A stretch of 64,000 nt of DNA, from the NCBI GenBank assembly GCA_027574665.1, contig CM050659.1:24777001-24841000 (forward strand). Reading direction: 5' to 3'. The stretch comes from Rhynochetos jubatus (taxonomy: Eukaryota; Chordata; Aves; Eurypygiformes; Rhynochetidae). This document shows positions 10,294-22,900 of the stretch, one piece after another. The notes under the pieces are model-generated. The model worked only from the letters and a program-made list of their open reading frames with translations. It did not search any database and had not been told where the DNA came from. Position 1 is the stretch's first letter. Every line of letters begins with the position of its first letter. Made by a program: the position numbers and the translations under genes.

Positions 10294-10750
10294 CCCGGCG
10301 CCCGATCGCTTAGGGCGGCTCCAGCCGCGGCAGGCCGAGACTCAACACCGCCCCCTCCCATTGGCTAATATCCCTGCGCCGCTGTTATGGCAACGCTCAC
10401 TCCTAATTGGCAGAAAGCGGGGCGCGGGAGGTGCTTAAGGATCGCTACTGGCCAATGCGGGGCTGGGGCGGATCTAAGAAAGGACCGAGCGGGGAGAAAG
10501 TCCTCTCCGCCTTCCGTCAACGCGATTGGCCTAAGGGAGAAGGCCGCGGACCAATCAGCGAGCGATAGCCGGCTGGCGCGATGCTCGGCCCACGGCGCGC
10601 GGGAGGGGACGAGGCGGGAGGCAGAGAAGTAGGCGGGGTTTCCTGCACGCGCGCGCGCCGATTGGTCGGTGGGAGGGACCGGCTGGGGCGGGGGCGGAGC
10701 CGGGCCGGGGTGAGGGTGCGTGGTGGAGGGCTTGAGGCGCTGCGGGTGCG
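10285..10750. promoter_or_regulatory. CpG-rich bidirectional promoter, centrin / NSDHL
   Basis: The stretch is GC- and CpG-rich and lies between the centrin start codon (- strand) and the probable first NSDHL exon. It contains six CCAAT or ATTGG boxes at 10360, 10406, 10452, 10525, 10551 and 10661, GC boxes near 10631 and 10684-10697, and an RFX-like half site GGCAAC at 10389-10394. NF-Y and Sp1 sites are typical of sterol-gene promoters, and RFX sites of centriole and cilium genes. A partial sterol-element-like GGGGTGA lies at 10707-10713. No TATA box is seen. Confidence 0.75.
10680..10750 (+). other. NSDHL: Probable noncoding first exon of NSDHL
   Basis: A strong donor GTGAGT starts at 10751, just downstream of the CCAAT/GC-box cluster. 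The next exon starts with an acceptor at 11896 and contains untranslated sequence before its ATG, so an upstream noncoding exon is required. The transcription start itself is a guess. Confidence 0.5.
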
Positions 10751-10837
10751 GTGAGTGGGGAGGGGTCGGGAGTCGGGGGCCGGGGGCCGCAGAGCCTGCA
10801 GGGTTGGGGTGTGTTGTGGGAGCTGAGGGGAGGCTGT

Positions 10838-11030
10838 GGGGCGTGTGGGGAGCACCGGGACAGGCTCCCGGAGAAGCTGTGGGTGCCCCATCCCTGGGAG
10901 TGTCCCAAGGCCAGGCTGGATGAGGCTGGGAGCACCCTGGGCTATGGAAGGGGTCCCTGCCCCTGACAGGGGGTGGGACTGGGGGGGCTGTAAAGTCCCT
11001 TCCCACCCAAGCCAGTCTGTGATTCCATGA
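10838..11030 (+). repeat. CR1 LINE 3' fragment
   Basis: This lies in NSDHL intron 1, directly downstream of the promoter. It carries the CR1 3' end in sense orientation (gagaagctgtgggtgcccca, gtccctgcccctgacagg) and ends with an attccatga tail. The surrounding G-rich sequence blurs the left boundary. Confidence 0.85.
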
Positions 11031-11925
11031 AGCTGGGGGTGGGGGGGCTGTGAGGAGGGCCGTGGTGGCGTAGAGGAAAGCTGGGGGTGCGTAGGGGGTG
11101 GCTGGAGGGGTGGGAGGAGATGTGGAACTCTGGGATGAGGGGGCTGAAAGAGCTGGGGGGGGACTGAGCAGCTCATCAATTGCATTTTGTAGAGGGTAAG
11201 GCCTGTGTTAGGAGAGACACGGGTAGAATTTGGGGCAGCTGGAGGGCGGATCACCCTGTGCCCATGCTTTCAAACCAGTGTGGTGTTCCTGGGTGGACAC
11301 GCACCAGTCCTGCTTCCGGCTTTTTCCTTGCCATTTCAAAGGACTTTTCAGAAAAATAAAAACTGAAGAGTGCTAAACCACCTAGCTTGCAGTGAGCCAG
11401 TCCAACGGATGTTTTGGGTTGCATGAGGCCTGGTACTGCGATGATTTTATAGCAACATTGGATCCATCTCGGTGCATGAATAGGAGGAGGCAGTGGGAAG
11501 CGCTGACGAGGAGTAAGGAGAATCAAATCAGCCTCTAAAGCAGTAGTCTGTCATAGTGATGGTTTAAAGTGACCATAAAGCCATCAGAAACCTTTGTGTG
11601 CAGCTTGTCTTTGTGTTGGGAACAGATCTAAATGGGCATGTTGTCGTTTTTGTGCTTTCAATTACACCCCAAGCCGTAGGATCCGGGCTGAGTTGGAAAT
11701 TTTGTTACTCTTGTGCTGCTTATTTTGTTCAGCTGAGCAGAGAGAATTGGCTCACTTGTCATGCTTTAGCATAATGGCTTCAAACCTCGATTTCTATAGC
11801 TAGAAATGTGCTTAAAAAAAGGTTTGGTTTGTGTTAATGGCATGCTTAAGTAAAGTTTTGTATTGTGAGTAAAAGAATATTCTCCTTTTTTAAAGGAATC
11901 GGGTTGATAGCGATTCATCTGAGAA

Positions 11926-11946
11926 ATGGCCACACGCCTCAGATCG
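11926..11946 (+). CDS. NSDHL: NSDHL first coding exon (7 codons)
   Basis: The exon starts at 11896 after the acceptor tttttaaag, with 30 untranslated bases, then ATG and MATRLRS, then a GTAAGC donor in phase 0. An in-frame ATG this close to the Rossmann motif fits a short avian N-terminus. An alternative upstream start was not seen. Confidence 0.8.
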
Positions 11947-14900
11947 GTAAGCTGAGGACTTAAATGATGCTTTATGAAGATTTGTCTTGCAGAAGCATAT
12001 TTTCATAGATATTTCTTCTGACCATGCCTCGGACATGAGACTGTACCTGCATTAATACCAACTCTAGAGATGTTGGCGTGGGAAATGCGATTTTTCCAAG
12101 GAATCATTTGCTGCTGTTAGTTCCAAAGAGATCCAGGAATGCTCCACCACCCCACACAAGAACACCAGTGTCTTTCAGTGTTGCCAAATCAATTGGTCTG
12201 GAGATTCAGTTCCTCCGGGATCATTCCTACATGCCTTGCAACGTTATTCCATGCTGTAGTGGAGATAAGTGCCCAGCTGAGCTCCCTGAGATCTACTAGA
12301 CCATTGGAACCTCTTTCCGTGGTCACTGCATTGAATGCAGGGGGTAGGATATGGGAAAAGTAATGTTTTGCTTAGCTCAGAGAGATGTTTGGACATTGCT
12401 CTTAGCAGTGCAGTTTATTAAGCTGCTCTGTTGCACTACCCATGGCTCTTGTTTGTACAGAAATTTCTACCTTCTGAACCATTTTCTCATCAATCCATAT
12501 GAAGCTATGGAAGTGAATCCCATGTTAGGAAACAAAGAAACCAAACCAAAACCCACTGTAGCATCACGTTAGAGAGCAAGAACGAGGTGTTGTATCTTCA
12601 CAACACTAAATAGATAGCAGTTCCTGTCCTAAAATCAGTATAATCACGCATAGCCTGGCTTTCTACCTGTGTGTTTTAAACCAGCTAATTGATGCAGGAG
12701 CAGCTCTGTTAGCTGTAGTGATGCTGATTCTGGTCATTGAGTTGGTTCGGGTTGTGCTTTCCCCAGAGGGGTGTGTACGAGATTGTGTTGCATGTTATAA
12801 AGGTCCTTTACTTGGGCGAGTGGAAAACTGGCATGCCGAAAATCCTGGACTATCCCATCTGTACTGGTAGAAAATGATCCTGATGTTCAGAGCCAGATAG
12901 AGGGCATCGTTCTGCCAGTGTAGAAGTTGGGTTGAGCAGACCCAAGGGCAGCGTGTGCTCAGCAGTGTTCTCCCTGTCTCTGCAGGCTGGTCAGAAATGT
13001 ACAGTGATCGGTGGGTCGGGATTCTTAGGCCAGCACATGGTGGAGCAGCTCCTGGAGAAGGGTTACGCCGTCAACGTGTTTGATATTCAGAAGAGATTTG
13101 ACAATGACAGAGTGCAGTTCTTCCTGGGAGACCTTTGCAACAAAGAGGTACTGGCTAACAACAGTACATGACGTGGGTGGATCGGAAGGATGTCTGTTTA
13201 AATAAATACTCGTGCAGACAGCTGAGCGAGCCTTGTCTGCAGCACTAAAACACCCGCAGGCGTTGCACAGGTCGTAAGAGGGTGTGTGGATATGCCCCCC
13301 CGACCTTTTCCTGTGCAGTTTTCTGTGGAACCCTCATCTGGAACATTTAAAGGAATAACTTCTGACTTCACATGTGCTTGAAGCTGCAAAGGACAGAACT
13401 CGTTTCTGTACTGTGATTTGCGTTACTGTTAGCTTAGATACACAGTCACTGTTGGTAATTGCATGTGGGTGCTCTCCTAGCTAACCTCAGCTGCATAAGA
13501 ACGGCAGAATCCATTATTCCAACAGTTAAGCCCTGCTGAGTCCTCTTGCCTTAGCTCAGACACCCGCGGGCCTTCCCAAAAACACGTGTATGCGATGTGG
13601 AGAGACCTCTCCCCACCAGTATGAAGTGTCGTGCCTCGGAGCTTTACGGCAGACGTCTCAAACGCAGACAGTGCCGTGGGCTTCTGCTGGCTGTTAAACC
13701 TGCTGCTTGCCAAGTTCTCTAACTCCTCCCTCCAGGTGATGCCGACTCTCATACCTGTGCTTGAGGCTTGCGAGTAGTGAAGTCTGGGTAGCCTCCAGGT
13801 CTCAGAAAATTCCCAGGTGGTTCTCTGGAATGAAAAGATGTAGTGCTTTTTTGCCTAGCAAGAAGCACATTGCGAAGATTCTGGCTGCTATTCCTGTTCG
13901 AGCTGCTCACCTTCATGGCAGGAACACGACAGGAAATGCAGTGGTTTTGTTTCCATGAGAGAAAGAACTGTGTTGTATTTCCTCACTTGTTGTTGCTGCT
14001 GAGCAGACGCTCGTGCTGTTGCTTCACTGCTGTCTCATGCGATGTGTCTCCTAGGCTTTGCTCCCAGCTTTACGAGGCGTGTCAGTGGCGTTTCATTGTG
14101 CATCACCAGCGCCTTCAAGTGACAACAGGGAACTGTTTTATAAGGTGAATTTTATGGGAACAAAAGCAGTTATTGAAGCCTGCAGAGAAGCTGGAGTGCA
14201 GGTAAGGGCAGAAAAGCGCAGGGAGACCGTAAGACCCTGATGGAACCTTATGAAAATTGCAACGCGGACCAATTTCAGTCTTGTTTGATGAGGGGCAAAG
14301 GTCTCCGCGATACCGAATTCCTACTTGTTCTGTGAAGATTAGTAGAAGAGACACTGTTGGTCTCCTGCTTAGTGTCTGGTGTAAGCTCAGTCCGTGTTTG
14401 CCTCTGAAAACCTGCACGTTGCAATCTTCCTGACTGCAGGAAAAGCATTCATTAAAACTTGTTGTCCTAGACGTCTGGGAATCACCCACGGGAGAACCGC
14501 GACTGCAGGTGGATTCTTTCATGCTTTAATAAGGGGACAGCTCTAAAAATAGCTTTTCCAGCAGTGGCAGTATTCGTGGCATGCTACCTGTGTGAATTCG
14601 TTGGCGCTTAATGAGAAGGAGCACACTTGTGCCATAATCTCAGTATAATTTGGTTCAGAAAGTCATTTGCTCACAAAAGAAAGAGCCAGAGGAAACCAGG
14701 CTGCTCTTCAGGCAAGGCTGTGGGGTTTGGGGTTTTGTTTCTCCTTATATCATTTTGATATCATCTAAGTTTTCATTTAAATTATCAAAAATTCCAGTGT
14801 GAAGCATCTGTAGGTCCCTTACTTACGCTGGGCAGAGATGTCGCCTCCAGACCGTCATTGTGCGCAGTGTCCGCATACAGACACGGAAGTGATGGTGTTT

Positions 14901-17900
14901 AGAATTAGATGATGTCTGTCTCCTAGAGCTGCCAGCCCCACAGTGTGGTGTTTGTTGGGTTTTCTCCCCCCTCCTCGTGGTGTTTACCTTCAGGCTTAGT
15001 CTGCATTCTGTCAGAGCAAGGAGTTGAGTCTTGTTGGAACTTGTTGGATCTTGTCATCTTTTTATTACAATGTAGATCTCGTTTAAAACCACATGTTTCT
15101 GGTTGCTCAAACACAGCACTGCCTTCCCCTTCTGGATCCATTATGGGATGGCTTTACCCAACAAAAACATCCAAGATAAAAATTCTTTTTTGGCTTAATT
15201 TACCGTGACGCTGTTATTGTCAAGATGAACAAGTACCTCTTAAAAGCGCCCATTGCATGTGAAGTGCTAAAGTGTGCCAGGCCGAGGGGGCACTCTGGTT
15301 GATCTGCAGATGTTTTCCCCTTGACTGGCTGCCTGAGGTGCTTGTTGAAACGTTTTCATCTGCTTTAGGTAGCACTGAACAACGTGACAGAGTCAAGTGG
15401 CAGTTTCAGGCCATCCTGCGTTAGCCCATGTTCTTGTAGGCTTAGTTTATTATCCGTAGAATCTGTTGGTTCAACATTATTATTGTCTTATACTCAGCCT
15501 TTGTAAACCATGACCCTTTTGTCTTGGGTTTTAAATAGCTGTTTTCTTTCACATCTGTTGCAGAAACTGGTGTTAACTAGCAGTGCCAGTGTGGTTTTCG
15601 AGGGCACAGACATAAAAAACGGATCGGAAGACCTCCCTTACGCAAAAAAACCTATCGACTATTACACAGAGATGAAGATCCTACAGGAGAAGGTATTTGC
15701 CATCGTTTGGTTAACGCTGTTTATTTTCGATGCATAAAACTGTCCTTCTGAAAGCAGAGCATGCCCCAGGGGACACAACAGACTCTTGGAGACCCAACAG
15801 ATCTCTGTTCTCTCATTGCAAAGACGCATCTCGCTCTTACAGCGGCAGAGCAAATCTGCGCAGAACCGTGCGTTTGTAGCAATTCCCGCCAGTCTTCAGA
15901 GCATAACCGAAATAGAAAATTCCCTTCTTTTACACCAATCTGTCTGCTTCTAGCCCTCTCGTTCTCAGCACGGCAGCTAGGGAGCTGTGTTTGTTCTGGG
16001 GCAGAGAAGTATGGCCGGTGGCTGGCGCTTGCCTCTTCCACGAGTGACACGCATCCTGTTCCCTCGGCGTGCTGATGGCTTGACCGGGGGATGCTTTTCT
16101 GGCAGTCCACGTACACAGGTGCTGGGTTACGTCTTCCTTGGCTGCTGAAGCTCCAAAGTGGTGTATTCACTTCATGAAAAGAGGTTCAAATAAAGGTGTG
16201 ACATACATTGCCAGGGAAGCTGAATGGCGCAGCGTGTTAGGCTACAGCGGTGGTTTCTAGAGAAAGAAGCAAAGACCTGACAGAGGTGTTGCTTTTGTTG
16301 CAAGAGCCATGGGACAATCCCATTTCTTAACTGATCCAGCTTTGTTTCAAGGGCAGTTGGGGGGAGTTTTTTGCCTACTCTGCTCTTTCTCATGGCTGTT
16401 TCAGAACCACATTTACCTGATTTGCAGCCTGAAGTTACACTGGGTTTGTGAACAAGTTGCTGGGGAAGGAGGAGATGGGGATGTGGACTGAGTTACGGGG
16501 CATGCCAGCCGAATCGCCTCTTGTAAACGAGTGCTGTTGGCCGTGTGCTGAAAATAGCCTTGTGAAAAGAAGATGTAAAGATTTCCCCTACATCCGAATA
16601 TCTGCTCCTTTGGACATTTGCAGATCACCAATATCTGTCCTACTTCAGGTCCTTAATGCTCCAGTATTTTGGAATTAAATGTGGTATGGCAGTCTTGTAG
16701 CTCAAAGTGAAAAAACAGTTTTCCAAACCTTTTTTCAGTGGCTTGCATTTCAGTTGTGGAAAGAACGTACGCTTTTTGTGCTGGAAGAATTTAGCCTTGC
16801 TTCCATACTGAAGCTGACAGTGTGTCCTCTAAAGTTGTGTATTACCCTTTAAGAATTTTTCTTCTGCTCCTTGCACAGAGTTTAACTGAAAATTCAGCAT
16901 AAAACCATCTGTTCATCTGCACTGTTCAGGAACACTTGCCAGTAAAGTGGGCTGATAAAGTGGAAGCTTATGGACAGCATCAAGTCCGGCCCAGCATGCT
17001 CATAACTGTGTCTGTGTTTTGGGTGAAACAGTGACAATATTCAGCATTTGCGTTGGGTTTGGATGTTTTAGCAGAAAATCCAGCAGCTGTTAAAAATGAC
17101 TAGAATACAGTCTTTGGAAACTCCCAATAAAATTAAATCGTCCTCAAAGATGCTTTGTGAAACCTGTTCAGCAGTTGGTGCTGCTGGGAAAATGGGATCA
17201 CACCCCTTCGGAATGAGGTCGAGAGGGCCCGTGATGGAAATCTTCCATTGATGGATGAGGGAGATGGAGACAGAGCTGCTTAGTGTCCTCTCCAACGTGT
17301 CCCTAAAGAATTCATGGAGTGATGGAACTTTCAAAGCTCCTCTCGTTTCTGTGGTGTTAAATGAGAGGTGAAGAGTTCCTTTCCTTTGCCTGTCAATTCC
17401 TAACGTGTTCAGTCATGGAAACAGATTTTTATTTGTTTTTCTCATTAAAGAGAAGTGGAAGAGGAGGTGGGAACAAAGGGACGATCGTTTGTGAAGACAG
17501 GGGTGGGCAGTACGTCTTCCACTGGTGTCTTCCCAAGGAGACGGGAGAACACTCACCCCCTTTAGTGATGATCTTGGAATATATTCCTAAACCATATTTT
17601 TCCAGCCTTTCTCTCCTGATTTGGTTATCTTTTCCCTCCAGGAAGTGCTCAGTGCGAATGACCCAGGCAACAATTTCTTCACTACCGCTATTCGTCCCCA
17701 TGGAATATTTGGTCCTAGAGACCCTCAGCTGGTTCCCATCCTCATCCAAGCAGCTAAGAGTGGAAAGATGAAGTTCATGATTGGGTGAGCAAAGCTCAGA
17801 CATTTGACGTCGTTTGTTAAATTTGATGCTGAACCTACAAAACTCTTTCAGAAGGGAGTAATGTCAAATCAGTTGTGCTGTTGTGGCAGGGGAAGATGTA

Positions 17901-19698
17901 CATTTCTTTAATTTTTCACTTGTGATCCAGGCTTGTTATTTTAACAACAGCTAGGGCTGAAACTGGCTTATTCAGGGGGCAAGTTAGAATTTCACGAGCC
18001 AAGAAATTCATAACTAAAAGCTTGTCCTTAGTTAAATTACGTTCTTTGTGTTAGTTACCGCTCTATTTGTTCTGCTTCTGTGGATAACACTGCTGATTGA
18101 GACCTCTAGGGTCTGCAGCACCCTGAAACGTGGTAACCTGGGAGGTTTTAAAATGGTGCTGTTACAGGACTGTGAATTTGGAGGGCCTTGACAAAAGCTG
18201 AGACAGTAACAGCCCTTCCAAAATAAGATATAGTGTTTTCACCCCTCTGACAGGCGATAGCCTGAAGTTGCAGCACAGCAGAGCAGGAGAAGAAGAAACT
18301 TAGAATAAATAGATCTTGTGTGAAAGCCCTTTCTCTAGCCACAAGCAGATTTTCAGCCTCACTTGCCTTAGGGCTAAACTTCTTCCTTTTGTCTGTGCAG
18401 GGATGGGAAGAACTTGGTAGATTTCACCTACGTGGAAAACGTGGTCCACGGACACATCCTAGCTGCCGAAAACCTTCAGAAAGACTCTCCTCTGTGTGGG
18501 AAGGTAAGGAGGGACCTGGGGAGGGGAGTGGGTGTTCCCCAGCCAAACTTCGTCTGCAAGGCTTCGTGTGTCTGCTCTGTAGCTCGTGCTGATTTTTTGA
18601 CGGTACTGAACATCCGTGTGTGCTCGTTCCGCTCACCTCCAGAGAAGGGTCAGGTTTTTTGTGTCTGTGGGTATAATACATAAGAAACTGTGGATGCCCC
18701 ACCCCTGGGAGTGTCCAAGGCCAGGCTGGATGAGGCTGGGAGCACCCTGGGCTATGGAAGGTGTCCCTGCCCGTGGCAGGGGGTGGCACTGGGTGGGCTT
18801 TGAGGTCCCTTCCAGCCCAACCCAACCCAGTCTGTGTTTCTGTGATAATGAATGGTTGCCCATCTGGTGACCATTGTGTGCAACCACGTGGGCTGGGGCG
18901 TATGAATCTACTTCATGCTGTAAAGCTTGTGAACGGACAGCCAGCAGAATTGTGAGCAGCCAAGATGTGTGCAAAGGAAACAGTTACTGAGCTTTTGCGA
19001 TAGGGTTCAGAACAGGACAAGCTTCTGCAGATTTTGATGGCACCACCGTGCTCTGGGCATGATGTGTGCGTGCAGCTGTGACACTTTAAGGTCTGCGTTG
19101 GGTTGTGTCGTTCAGTTTGACCATTTAGGAGTAATCTTCACCTCTGGGGTGTCGAAGTAGGTGGCTTTCTTAGCAAAGAAGGGGTTCATCACTACGCAGA
19201 CAGAGGGGGTTCATGCAAAGAGAGACACACTCATGAAAGTGTGTTCTCAGTCAGGTCAGGGTTGTCAGTCTCCTCATTGTGAACACGAGATGGGCCATCA
19301 CAGAGACAAATCTGTGAAAAAGTGGTGTTTTATCATCTGGTTTTTGTCTTCCTTTCTTTCAGGCATTTCATATCACAAATGATGAACCAGTTCCTTTCTG
19401 GGCTTTCATGTCCCGTATCTTGACTGGCTTGAACTATGATCCTCCCAAGTACCGTATTCCCTATTGGCTGGCATACTACCTGGCCCTACTCCTGTCTCTG
19501 GTGCTGTGGCTGCTCAGTCCGCTGCTCACCATCAAGCCCACTTTTACCCCGATGCGGGTAGCGCTAGCTGGAACGTTTCACTACTACAGCTGTGAACGGG
19601 CCAAGAGAGACATGGGCTACAAACCGGTGGTGAGCTTGGATGAAGCAATAGACAGGACTCTGCAGAGCTACCCCCACCTACGCCGAGCTAAGGCCTGA
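11926..19698 (+). CDS. NSDHL: NSDHL, sterol-4-alpha-carboxylate 3-dehydrogenase, decarboxylating
   Basis: Seven coding exons (11926-11946, 12986-13147, 14055-14201, 15564-15692, 17642-17784, 18401-18503, 19363-19698) join to 1041 nt and 346 residues. The enzyme oxidises and decarboxylates C4-carboxysterols in the C4-demethylation step of cholesterol synthesis, at the ER and lipid droplets. It is an extended short-chain dehydrogenase: the nucleotide-binding motif [10 protein letters not shown] is at residues 13-22, the catalytic YxxxK is Tyr144-Lys148 (YYTEMK), [14 protein letters not shown] is conserved, and a hydrophobic membrane segment spans about residues 268-290 ([16 protein letters not shown]). 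The start codon in the short second exon gives MATRLRS, so the N-terminus is about 27 residues shorter than the human 373-residue protein; the core is complete. It stands head to head with the centrin remnant and upstream of ZNF185, as in mammals. Confidence 0.96.
12986..13147 (+). CDS. NSDHL: NSDHL coding exon 2 (cofactor-binding motif)
   Basis: This exon of 54 codons is phase 0 at both ends. It encodes [16 protein letters not shown] through [10 protein letters not shown], with the GGxGxxG NAD(P)-binding turn and the GYAVNVFDI strand. Confidence 0.95.
14055..14201 (+). CDS. NSDHL: NSDHL coding exon 3
   Basis: This exon of 49 codons is phase 0. It encodes [18 protein letters not shown] to [10 protein letters not shown] and is close to the human segment VFHCASPPPSSNNKELFY. 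Confidence 0.95.
15564..15692 (+). CDS. NSDHL: NSDHL coding exon 4 (active site)
   Basis: This exon of 43 codons is phase 0. It encodes [14 protein letters not shown] and the catalytic [13 protein letters not shown]. The acceptor is ctgttgcag and the donor is GTATTT. Confidence 0.95.
17642..17784 (+). CDS. NSDHL: NSDHL coding exon 5
   Basis: This exon encodes [30 protein letters not shown] and GKMKFMIG. The acceptor tttccctccag is strong, and the donor GTGAGC leaves phase 2. Confidence 0.94.
18401..18503 (+). CDS. NSDHL: NSDHL coding exon 6
   Basis: This exon encodes [18 protein letters not shown] to KDSPLCGK. It completes the split glycine codon from exon 5 and ends in phase 0 at GTAAGG. 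Confidence 0.94.
18682..18846 (+). repeat. CR1 LINE 3' fragment
   Basis: This lies in the last NSDHL intron, sense orientation, about 165 bases. It runs from gaaactgtggatgcccca to the terminal tctgtgtttctgtgat and is heavily 5'-truncated. Confidence 0.88.
19363..19698 (+). CDS. NSDHL: NSDHL terminal coding exon
   Basis: This exon encodes residues 236-346, including [12 protein letters not shown], the membrane segment and [20 protein letters not shown], ending HLRRAKA then TGA at 19696. The basic C-terminus resembles the human RRVK end. Confidence 0.96.
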   Translation, partial: AFHITNDEPVPFWAFMSRILTGLNYDPPKYRIPYWLAYYLALLLSLVLWLLSPLLTIKPTFTPMRVALAGTFHYYSCERAKRDMGYKPVVSLDEAIDRTLQSYPHLRRAKA

Positions 19699-19935
19699 GG
19701 AGTCCTAGATGGATTTTTTTCTACTTGATTTTGGTAATTGCTTTGACATCTTTAACATGAACAATGAAGGAAATTTCACTAATTCACTGGAACAGGGCGT
19801 TGTCCCAAAGTCTCTCCTCACCATTATCAAGATGGCTTTATCTGGGTTGAAAAAACATCACTTAGGAGCTGTGCTAACAGTTCTTTTAGATGTGACTTCT
19901 TGTTTTGAAACAGCTGCTGAACCCTATGGACAATG

Positions 19936-19941
19936 AATAAA
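19936..19941 (+). terminator. NSDHL: Polyadenylation signal AATAAA of NSDHL
   Basis: This is the first AATAAA after the NSDHL stop, 238 bases downstream. A second lies at 20335-20340 and could give a longer 3' UTR. Confidence 0.65.
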
Positions 19942-19964
19942 CACCCTGCTGTGCCCTCTTCAGT

Positions 19965-22900
19965 CCCAACCCCGCACGTCAGCATTCCTTCCTCCTCTCT
20001 CTCCACCCTTGTCCTCTGTTTGGTTGCTCTGGTGATAACAGCCGCCTCCTCTCAAAGCTGCAGACTGGTTAATGAAATACTCCTCAGGACTGGTTCCTCT
20101 CTCTGGTTTGGCTTTTTCCTATTCAGGAGCGATGAAAGAGCCGCTCATGCCAAAAAGGAGTTCTGCCACCATCGCTTTAAATCATTGAAGCTAACTTTGT
20201 TATTCCCTCTGCGATTGGTGGGTGATTGGACTTCTTACTGAGGGAATGTGAGAAGAGGCATGCTGGGCCCCTCTTTGTAAGGAAGCATCTGCCTTTGTTT
20301 CTGCGGGGGCCTGTTTCTATTCTGAAATAACCCAAATAAATCCAGAAGAGATGACTTCCTAAGTTTGTGTTCCATCTTTGAAAGGGCAGATCCCATTCTG
20401 GACGTCTCAGCATAAAGAGGATGTAACCATTCCCTTTGGGGGGGCACAAGCCTTTGCTGTGGCAGTGGTCAGTCAGCACGTAGTTTTCCTGTAGCTCAGT
20501 TACTTCCCGTCAGAACTGTGTTGGCTGGAAGATCCTACTGCATGAAGCGCTCATCTAGTCTGACAGCTATTGCTGGTAGTGGTGATTTCTGTTGCTTTGA
20601 CCACTTAATACGTGAAAAAAACCCTCTTTTCCACGAGAAAATGGTTATCATAATACTATGTTCACCGAGCTGCTCAGTTTGACATGTATTAAGTGTATTT
20701 CACCCTATAATCTTTCTAAGTGCTTGGGTGCTGTTTTGGTTTTAGAGGAGGAGTTTTGGTTTCAGTTGGAACTTCCCTCTGTGCCAGCTGCTGGCTCCCC
20801 AGGAGCCTGGTGTTTCAAATTTCGGGATGGGAAATGCCTCGCTCAATGAGGCTCAACCTCATCTGGGAGCTCGATATGCTGCTGAGAAATCAGTTTTATT
20901 TTAGCTCCTGGTTCTTTTCTGGAGATTTTTACATTGGGCTTTTTCTCCTTTAAATTTTTATTCGGTGCTTTTGACAGCTGGCTAGTTCTACCCACCTTTC
21001 CTTGCTTGATCCTGAAGCAAATGCTAACCAGTTTCTTGGGCCAGTTCACACAGTTCTGGTTTGCACTGGTCACCCACCTTGGCCTCTTCTTGTGGTTTTT
21101 TGTTTGTCTGTTTTTTATTTTCAGCCTGTAGAGTTAAATATTTAAAGCTTGAATTCAAGAGCGTAATACTTCAGCAGTGTGTTCAAACAAAAAAAATAAA
21201 AGCCCTGTGGTTCCTAGATTTTCTGGAATCTGCTTGTGTCATCCCACATCCCATTTCAGTGGGAGACAGACACTGCTTGCAGAGCTCTGCTACCCTCTGT
21301 GCGGCCCATCGACGTGCCAGCGCAAATTCAGTGCTAGTGGGTAGACCCTTTCTTCCCTCACTGCTTCTGGAAGTGTGCACCAGTGTCCTACCTATAAAAA
21401 ACTTAAAATCATGAGCTATAAAAAGAGCACTGACGTGGTGAAACTGCTCCTGGCTGAGCAGCACGGCTTTATTCCTGAGGTTTTGTACCAGGCCAGGCAC
21501 CTTACCTGCTTTAAGAGATGAGGAAGGACGGAGTATGTTTGTTCCTTTCCGGAACGCTGGGCCTGCTTCTAGCTGTTGTAACGTAGTGGACTGACACTAA
21601 ACCTGTCGCTCGTTACTGGACGAATGGCCTTGTGTGGAAATGGACATTCAGACACACCTCGAGGTGGCCGCTAAACCCGGGCGGGTGAGCAGAGGAAGCC
21701 CTGCAGGACAGTGTGTGCTGGGTCAGACGCGGCGCTGCACAGAAGGATGGTCCTGCGACAGCAGAGAACAGAGCTCCTCGTAGGCCAAGGGCAGAGCGCT
21801 GCCTTCACAGTGGCTGGGAGAGAACAGGGTACTGAGGGGAAAGGAGCAAGCACTGCGATGCCAAAAAAAAGAGGTAAAGGCCCATTTGGCCTCTAGATGG
21901 CCTTTCCCAGCTAGAGCTGCCTTGCAGCTTCAGGCAGTCCCCAAAATGCTGTCTCTCGGTCCTTGGACACGGGTCCAGTGGAGGGTTACTCCTCATGCCT
22001 TTGGAGGACTGACAGGGTGAAGGTAACAACCAGGAGGTGCTGCAGAAACAGGAGGCGCTGGAAGTTCAGGTCTGCTGGGTAAAAAGCAGTAGGGTTTCCC
22101 TCACGTGTCTGGCTAATGCAAGCAGGGTAAACCAGAGGTTTGCTGGTACGGAGGCGAGCAGTTTCCCAGAGCTGGGCATGGAGAGAAGCGTTGCATCATG
22201 CCAAAGTTGGTTTGACTCCGTCCTCCCTGTATAATTAGGTCAGTTCCCAGTGTTTCTCTGGCAGGCTGACTCGCTTCTGTTTTCCGAACCAGAAGTAAAC
22301 GAGCATTGTTGCTGCGGTGGAGCCTGACATCGCTCTGCCCATACCCCTGCCCACAACAGAGGAGCCTCGCTTTATCCCTCGCCTCTTCTGTCCCCAGTTG
22401 AGCCTCCTCTCGGCTCACTTTCTCATCTTACTAAGCACCTGCATAGGTCCTATCTTGTGTTTTCTGGGCAAGCCAACGAGATCCTTCTGTCCCTGCCTCT
22501 GATTCATGTGTCGTCAGCAAGCAGGAGCCCACAGTGCAGAACTGCCATTGCCAAACCCTCCTTCCGACTATCTAGGGTCAAATGCAGTTGGAATTTCACT
22601 CTTAGTAAAGCTCGACAGGAGCTGCTGAGAATTCCGAGCACTCGTGTCAAACTTCTCTCCCTCACTTTGCTTTCCTGGCTTTTTCTTGCTGCAGCTCCTA
22701 GTTTTGCTGACCTGGGACTGGGTTTGGCTTGCCAAGCAGTGGGAGAGGTGAAGGAGATACCTCCTGGTGCTTACCCTAGAGGAAGGAGAGAGGAACAAAA
22801 GTGCTTTTCTAGGAGTCAAGGGAACCAAGAACCCCATTTCCTCTCTCACAAGGAGATTGCAGAGGGGACAGATGCACAGGAGGAGTGTTACGGTCTAGGA

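Noticed and set aside
10365-11254. Long - strand open frames of 213 and 245 codons
   Set aside because: They run through the CpG-rich promoter and the complement of a CR1 3' end. The same peptide pattern ([13 protein letters not shown]) recurs at nearly every CR1 copy in the window, so it is a repeat artefact.
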